Source of the DNA: Treponema putidum | Lineage (GTDB): Bacteria; Spirochaetota; Spirochaetia; Treponematales; Treponemataceae | Direction of reading: 5' to 3' | DNA: 64,000 nt | Assembly: GCF_000755145.1 (NCBI RefSeq) | Contig: NZ_CP009228.1 | Coordinates: 1,721,694-1,785,693 of the forward strand | Shown: positions 60,573 through 64,000 of the stretch, piece after piece | Layout of the letters: each line of letters starts with the position of its first letter | How positions within the stretch are numbered: position 1 is the stretch's first letter | Notes under the pieces: generated by a model | The model's database searches: none | The model's input: the letters and a program-made list of their open reading frames with translations, nothing else | Told to the model about the DNA's origin: nothing | Made by a program: the position numbers and the translations under genes

Positions 60573-62133
60573 TCTGCTTTTTATTTTGGATGCACATTTG
60601 CCTTATGTACGCAATGAATCTGAGCAAGGCCTTGTAGAAGAAGATTGGCTTTTTAATGCTCTATCTTATTTATATCTGCCTATCTTGAAAATGTGTTCTA
60701 ATTTAATGAGAGAGAATGTTCCGTTTAAAATCGGAGCTGTCTTTGAACCTGCATTGTGCGACATGCTTGCCGATAAAGTTTTGCAAGATCGATACCGCCT
60801 TAATATTCAGAGTAAAATCGAGTTTGCAAAAAAAGAGCTTGAACGTTTTGCGGAATGTGCAGAAACAAAAAAACTGATTCAATATAATTTAAAGCATTTT
60901 AGCGATAACAAAAGAATTTTTGAAGATTGCGGAGGAAATGTCTTAAAACAATTTGATTATCTTGCCCGTAAGGGTTATGTAGAATTATTAGCTACAACTG
61001 CAACGAATACCTTCTTACCGTTTTTTTTAAATATGCCTGAAGCCATTGCTGCACAAATTGAAATGGGACAGATAAATTACCGCAAACATTTTAGTACTGT
61101 TTCATCAGGCTTTTGGCTGCCTTCTATGGCATATTTTGAAGGCTTGGATGATATTATCAGAAGCTACGGCTATGATTATACGGTTGTGTCTTCAAAAGCA
61201 TTTTTGCTTTCGGATAAGATTCCTCCTACCGGCGTTTTTTCGGCAGCATCTTCAAAAAACGGATTAAAATTTTTGGCTTGCGATCTTTGTGCTTGCGGAT
61301 ATATTTATGATGAAACCGATTCCATTCCTCAAAATAAAATTTATATTGATGTAGAAAATGATGTAGGTTTTAAATTATCCGAAGAGTATTTGGCTTCCGT
61401 TTTTGATGCTTCAAAAGGAAGGCGTGCAATAGGTTTCCGCTACTGGTCAAAGGAAGAAGACGTTCCTTATGACATACATAAAGCCCATGCACAAATTTAC
61501 TCAGATGCCGAAGCTTATGTGAACTCCCGTGTGGAATCTCTAAGAGCTGTTAAAGAAACAAAGGTTTGTGAGTCGCCTTTTTCCCTCCTGACTATTTCAT
61601 CGGATTTTTTCGGTAAAAAATGGTGCGAAGGTATTATCTGGCTTGAACATATTTTTAGGTTGATAAATGATAATTCTGAGGTAAAGTCTATTTTGCCTTC
61701 TACTGCCGCCAATCTATCTAAACAGCTTTATACCGTTAGGCCTTTTTTTTCCTCTTTCTTGCAATCAGGTTATGCAGACGAGCTTTTAACAAAAAAAAAT
61801 GATTGGATGTATAGATATATTGTCAAGATTACAGAAAGGATGATAGAACTTGTTGAAATGTTTCCTGCAGACGGCAGTTTAAAAGAACGCGTTTTAAACG
61901 CTGCTGCAAGAGAAGTTCTTCTTTTACAGTCTATGTATTGGCCCCTTTATGCAAATAATCCCCAGCTTAAGGATTTTGCCGAAAGACGATTTGTAGAACA
62001 CGTCAATTCTTTTACGGCGGCCTATGAAGCTCTTGGGGCAGATTCTCCCGATGCAAAATGGCTTTCCGAACGCGAAAATAAATATCCTCTATTTAAAGAT
62101 ATTAACTACCGTATTTTTAGCCGCAAAAAATAA
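60559..62133 (+). CDS. GH57-family protein, probably catalytically inactive
   Basis: A 524-residue protein with the layout of GH57 / DUF1957 alpha-glucan branching enzymes. The usual motif positions are recognisable but changed. The first motif reads DAHLPYVRN with Asp11 where His is expected. The second is TATNTFLPF with Asn150 for His. The nucleophile region is GFWLPSMAY with Ser189 where Glu is expected. The later region SSDFFGKKWCEG lacks the expected acid Asp. This points to a pseudoenzyme that may bind glycan or a partner. A TTG start at 60559 has AGGAG upstream and overlaps DUF4912. Confidence in the fold is good; loss of activity is inferred. Confidence 0.75.
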   Translation: MKDYNLLFILDAHLPYVRNESEQGLVEEDWLFNALSYLYLPILKMCSNLMRENVPFKIGAVFEPALCDMLADKVLQDRYRLNIQSKIEFAKKELERFAECAETKKLIQYNLKHFSDNKRIFEDCGGNVLKQFDYLARKGYVELLATTATNTFLPFFLNMPEAIAAQIEMGQINYRKHFSTVSSGFWLPSMAYFEGLDDIIRSYGYDYTVVSSKAFLLSDKIPPTGVFSAASSKNGLKFLACDLCACGYIYDETDSIPQNKIYIDVENDVGFKLSEEYLASVFDASKGRRAIGFRYWSKEEDVPYDIHKAHAQIYSDAEAYVNSRVESLRAVKETKVCESPFSLLTISSDFFGKKWCEGIIWLEHIFRLINDNSEVKSILPSTAANLSKQLYTVRPFFSSFLQSGYADELLTKKNDWMYRYIVKITERMIELVEMFPADGSLKERVLNAAAREVLLLQSMYWPLYANNPQLKDFAERRFVEHVNSFTAAYEALGADSPDAKWLSERENKYPLFKDINYRIFSRKK

Positions 62134-62150
62134 AGGGCGTACATTCCCCA

Positions 62151-62371
62151 ACCGCCATGGATGGCGGTGGTTATGTCAAATGCGTACGTCCTTGTACGCA
62201 TTTGACACCGAGTTTTTCAAAGACAAGCTTTGAAAAACATCGCAATAGTCTACAGTAATCGACCTCCTGTCGATGTTTTGCCTTCAGGCAAAACTCGAAG
62301 TTCAATTCTGCATAGGCAGAATTGATACAAACTCTAAGATGGAAATCGGGCACGGATGTCCGATTTCCATC
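62151..62371. repeat. Array of seven hairpins
   Basis: Seven separate perfect inverted repeats follow each other within 221 bp: 62151-62168, 62174-62207 (14-bp stem), 62212-62238 (11-bp), 62258-62274, 62275-62294 (TTCA loop), 62302-62325 (10-bp) and 62338-62371 (12-bp). Their sequences differ from one another. This is the whole content of the 277-bp gap between the GH57-like gene and alr, apart from the alr promoter. Confidence 0.85.
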
Positions 62372-62375
62372 GGTA

Positions 62376-62404
62376 TTGAACAAAACTTTATAAATGTATA
62401 AAAT
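62376..62404 (+). promoter_or_regulatory. Promoter directly before alr
   Basis: TTGAAC (62376-62381), 17 bp, TAAAAT (62399-62404), then 6 nt to the ATG at 62411. No Shine-Dalgarno sequence is visible. Confidence 0.6.
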
Positions 62405-62410
62405 ATTCTT

Positions 62411-63548
62411 ATGAGAGCGACAAAGGCTATTATCCATTTGGATAACTTACAATACAATGTTAAAGAGATAAAAAAAAGACTTAACAAAGATGTTAAGATA
62501 TGTCTTCCGGTTAAAGCCGATGCTTACGGGCATGGGGCAGTGAGGGTAGCGGTTGCAGCGATAAGAGCCGGTGTTTCTTATTTGGCCGTTGCATCCGTTC
62601 AAGAAGCCGTAGAATTAAGAGATGCAGGTATTGTAGCTCCTATTATTTCTTTAAGTCTTCCTATTCTTGAAGAAATTCCTGAACTTCTTAAATATGATAT
62701 TGAACCTTTGGTGATCGATGAAGAATTTATAAACGATTTAAACCGCTTTGCAAAAAAACTGAATAAAAAGGCAGGCGTTCATCTTAAAATAGATACCGGA
62801 ATGCGCAGGATAGGCTGTTCGCCTATGGAAGCCGTTAAACTTGCAGTACAGATAGACCGTGCAGAAAATCTTGAACTTAAAGGCGTATGTACGCATTTCG
62901 CCGTTTCGGATTCTACCGATAAAAAAATATTGAATTTACAAAAAACAGATTTCGGTTTTTAAGGACTCAATAAAAGAAATAAAAGAAGCGGGGATTAATC
63001 CCGGATTAGTCCATGCTGCAAATTCCGGGGCTGTTCTTCAATATCCCGAAGCTCAATTCGATATGGTGCGTCCGGGAATCTTGGTTTACGGTTATACTCC
63101 TTCTCCATCATTAAACGCCTTAATAGATTTAAAGCCTGTAATGGAGCTTGTTACACAGGTGGTTCTTATCAAAAAAATTGAAAAGAATACAAGCGTTTCC
63201 TATGATAGATGTTGGACATCCGAAAAAGAAACCTTTGTTGCAACTCTTCCTATAGGCTATGCAGACGGTCTCATGCGCTCTCTTAGCGGATTAAAGGTGA
63301 GAATAGGAAAAGATTTTTTCCCGATTATCGGACGCGTATGTATGGATCAATGTATGATAGATATAGGTGCTTCTCCATGGGTTCAAAGATGGGATGAGGT
63401 TTGTATCTTCGGCCCTGTTTCAAAAGAACATCCTAAAAATAATACGGCTCAAGATCTTGCAAAAATTGCCGGAACTATTCCCTACGAGCTGACATGCGAT
63501 ATAAACAAAAGAGTTCCGCGTATTTTTATTGATGAAACCATACAATAA
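62411..63548 (+). pseudogene. alr: Alanine racemase, interrupted by a frameshift
   Basis: The PLP enzyme that makes D-alanine for peptidoglycan. The first part has the PLP lysine in VKADAYGHG and ends at TAA 62960. The rest continues in the +1 frame (AGINPGLVHAANSGAVLQYP, MVRPGILVYGY, and the second catalytic region VSYDRCW with Tyr) to 63548. The break lies in a run of five T (62956-62960); one T fewer restores a reading frame of about 379 residues. Since alr is normally needed, a sequencing error or recoding at TTT TAA is as likely as true inactivation. The ATG at 62411 suits the leaderless promoter. Confidence 0.85.
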
Positions 63549-63571
63549 ATTATTTTGTGCAGGCGGTTTTT

Positions 63572-64000
63572 ATGGTTGTAAAACGTGCAAAAGTTTTAGG
63601 TTATTGTTCCGGAGTACGCAGAGCCGTTGATACGGTTCTTAAAATAGCTAAAGAAAATACTGAAAATAAATTCGGCATTTATACTTTCGGACCATTGATT
63701 CATAATCCTTCTACAATGTTACGGCTAAAGCAAATGGGTGTAAAAATTCTTGATACTGAAGATTTTACCGGAGATGAAGACTATAAAGATTCCGTTATTG
63801 TAATAAGGGCTCACGGTATTTCTCCGTCAAAAAAAGGCGAGCTTGAAAAAAGCGGGGCTAAGGTGATAGACGCAACATGTTCTAGAGTAAAGGCAAGTCA
63901 GGCCCTTGCAAAAAAACATTCCGAAGAGGCCTTTGTTATTTTAGCCGGAGATAAAAACCACGGAGAACTTATAAGTATTGCAGGTTATGCGGAAGGAAAA
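63572..64000 (+). CDS. ispH: 4-hydroxy-3-methylbut-2-enyl diphosphate reductase, 5' part
   Basis: The first 143 codons of IspH/LytB, running off the window end. The enzyme is the [4Fe-4S] reductase of the last step of the MEP isoprenoid pathway. The cluster Cys is in GYCSGVRRAV, and the next conserved parts are FGPLIHNPSTM, IRAHGISPS and DATCSRVK with the second Cys. AGGCGG precedes the ATG. It lies 23 nt after alr and may be read from the same transcript. Confidence 0.92.
   Translation, partial: MVVKRAKVLGYCSGVRRAVDTVLKIAKENTENKFGIYTFGPLIHNPSTMLRLKQMGVKILDTEDFTGDEDYKDSVIVIRAHGISPSKKGELEKSGAKVIDATCSRVKASQALAKKHSEEAFVILAGDKNHGELISIAGYAEGK

Noticed and set aside
62151-62371. CRISPR array or integron attC site in the hairpin-rich gap
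   Set aside because: The units are not direct repeats with constant spacing, and I see no paired core sites of the attC type or cassette-like gene order.

Overview
The window is a gene-dense, low-GC chromosomal segment from a spirochaete, most likely Treponema denticola or a close relative. The evidence is the AT-rich codon use and long A/T-rich intergenic hairpins, a threonyl-tRNA synthetase without a TGS domain, an orphan galactose-binding lipoprotein and a HTH-EIIA fusion of the kind known in treponemes, and many TTG/GTG starts. I see no rRNA, tRNA, CRISPR array, phage or insertion sequence. Species assignment is inference.

Layout. 1-5200: the end of a DUF115 protein, a pair of ABC exporter half-transporters on the minus strand, and a truncated BlaI-type repressor with two intact-looking operators. 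5200-8240: a secreted two-domain retropepsin-like protein, a remnant of an AAA-ATPase-like gene, and pepD. 8278-8362: a likely small RNA with its own consensus promoter and terminator. 8400-14400 (minus strand): DUF1361 membrane protein, ZnuA-like zinc-binding protein, acyl-CoA thioesterase, acyltransferase, an exported protein, proS. 14600-24700: lepB, acyl-ACP thioesterase, mglB, a lipoprotein, a three-gene TPM / zinc-ribbon / SPFH operon, queA and an ankyrin protein. 24700-32000: a Memo-AMMECR1 fusion, two unrelated AAA-type ATPases, a lipoprotein, a shikimate kinase with an internal 24-bp minisatellite, and malic enzyme. 32200-43640: an oligopeptide transport locus oppA-oppBCDF, then fprA and a second oppA. 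The two oppA genes share an 832-bp identical tract. 43770-51870: a forward run of HTH-EIIA, ksgA, a membrane protein, two RluA-type pseudouridine synthases, murC, yicC and a CMP-kinase-like gene, with folC opposite. 51860-64000: a PilZ protein, exported proteins, thrS, a large TPR protein, DUF4912 plus a GH57-like protein, a seven-hairpin intergenic array, alr, and the start of ispH.

Together the genes describe an anaerobic, peptide-using host-associated spirochaete: peptide uptake (Opp) and dipeptide cleavage (PepD), malate decarboxylation, oxygen/NO detoxification (FprA), cell-wall precursor synthesis (MurC, Alr), and tRNA charging and modification.

The least ordinary signals are non-coding or structural. 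They are: the small RNA at 8278-8362; two families of related hairpins plus a seven-hairpin array; seven genes whose -10 box sits 6-7 nt before the start codon (leaderless candidates); single-nucleotide homopolymer frameshifts in murC and alr; an oppA gene-conversion tract; and a GH57 protein that has lost the residues expected for catalysis.
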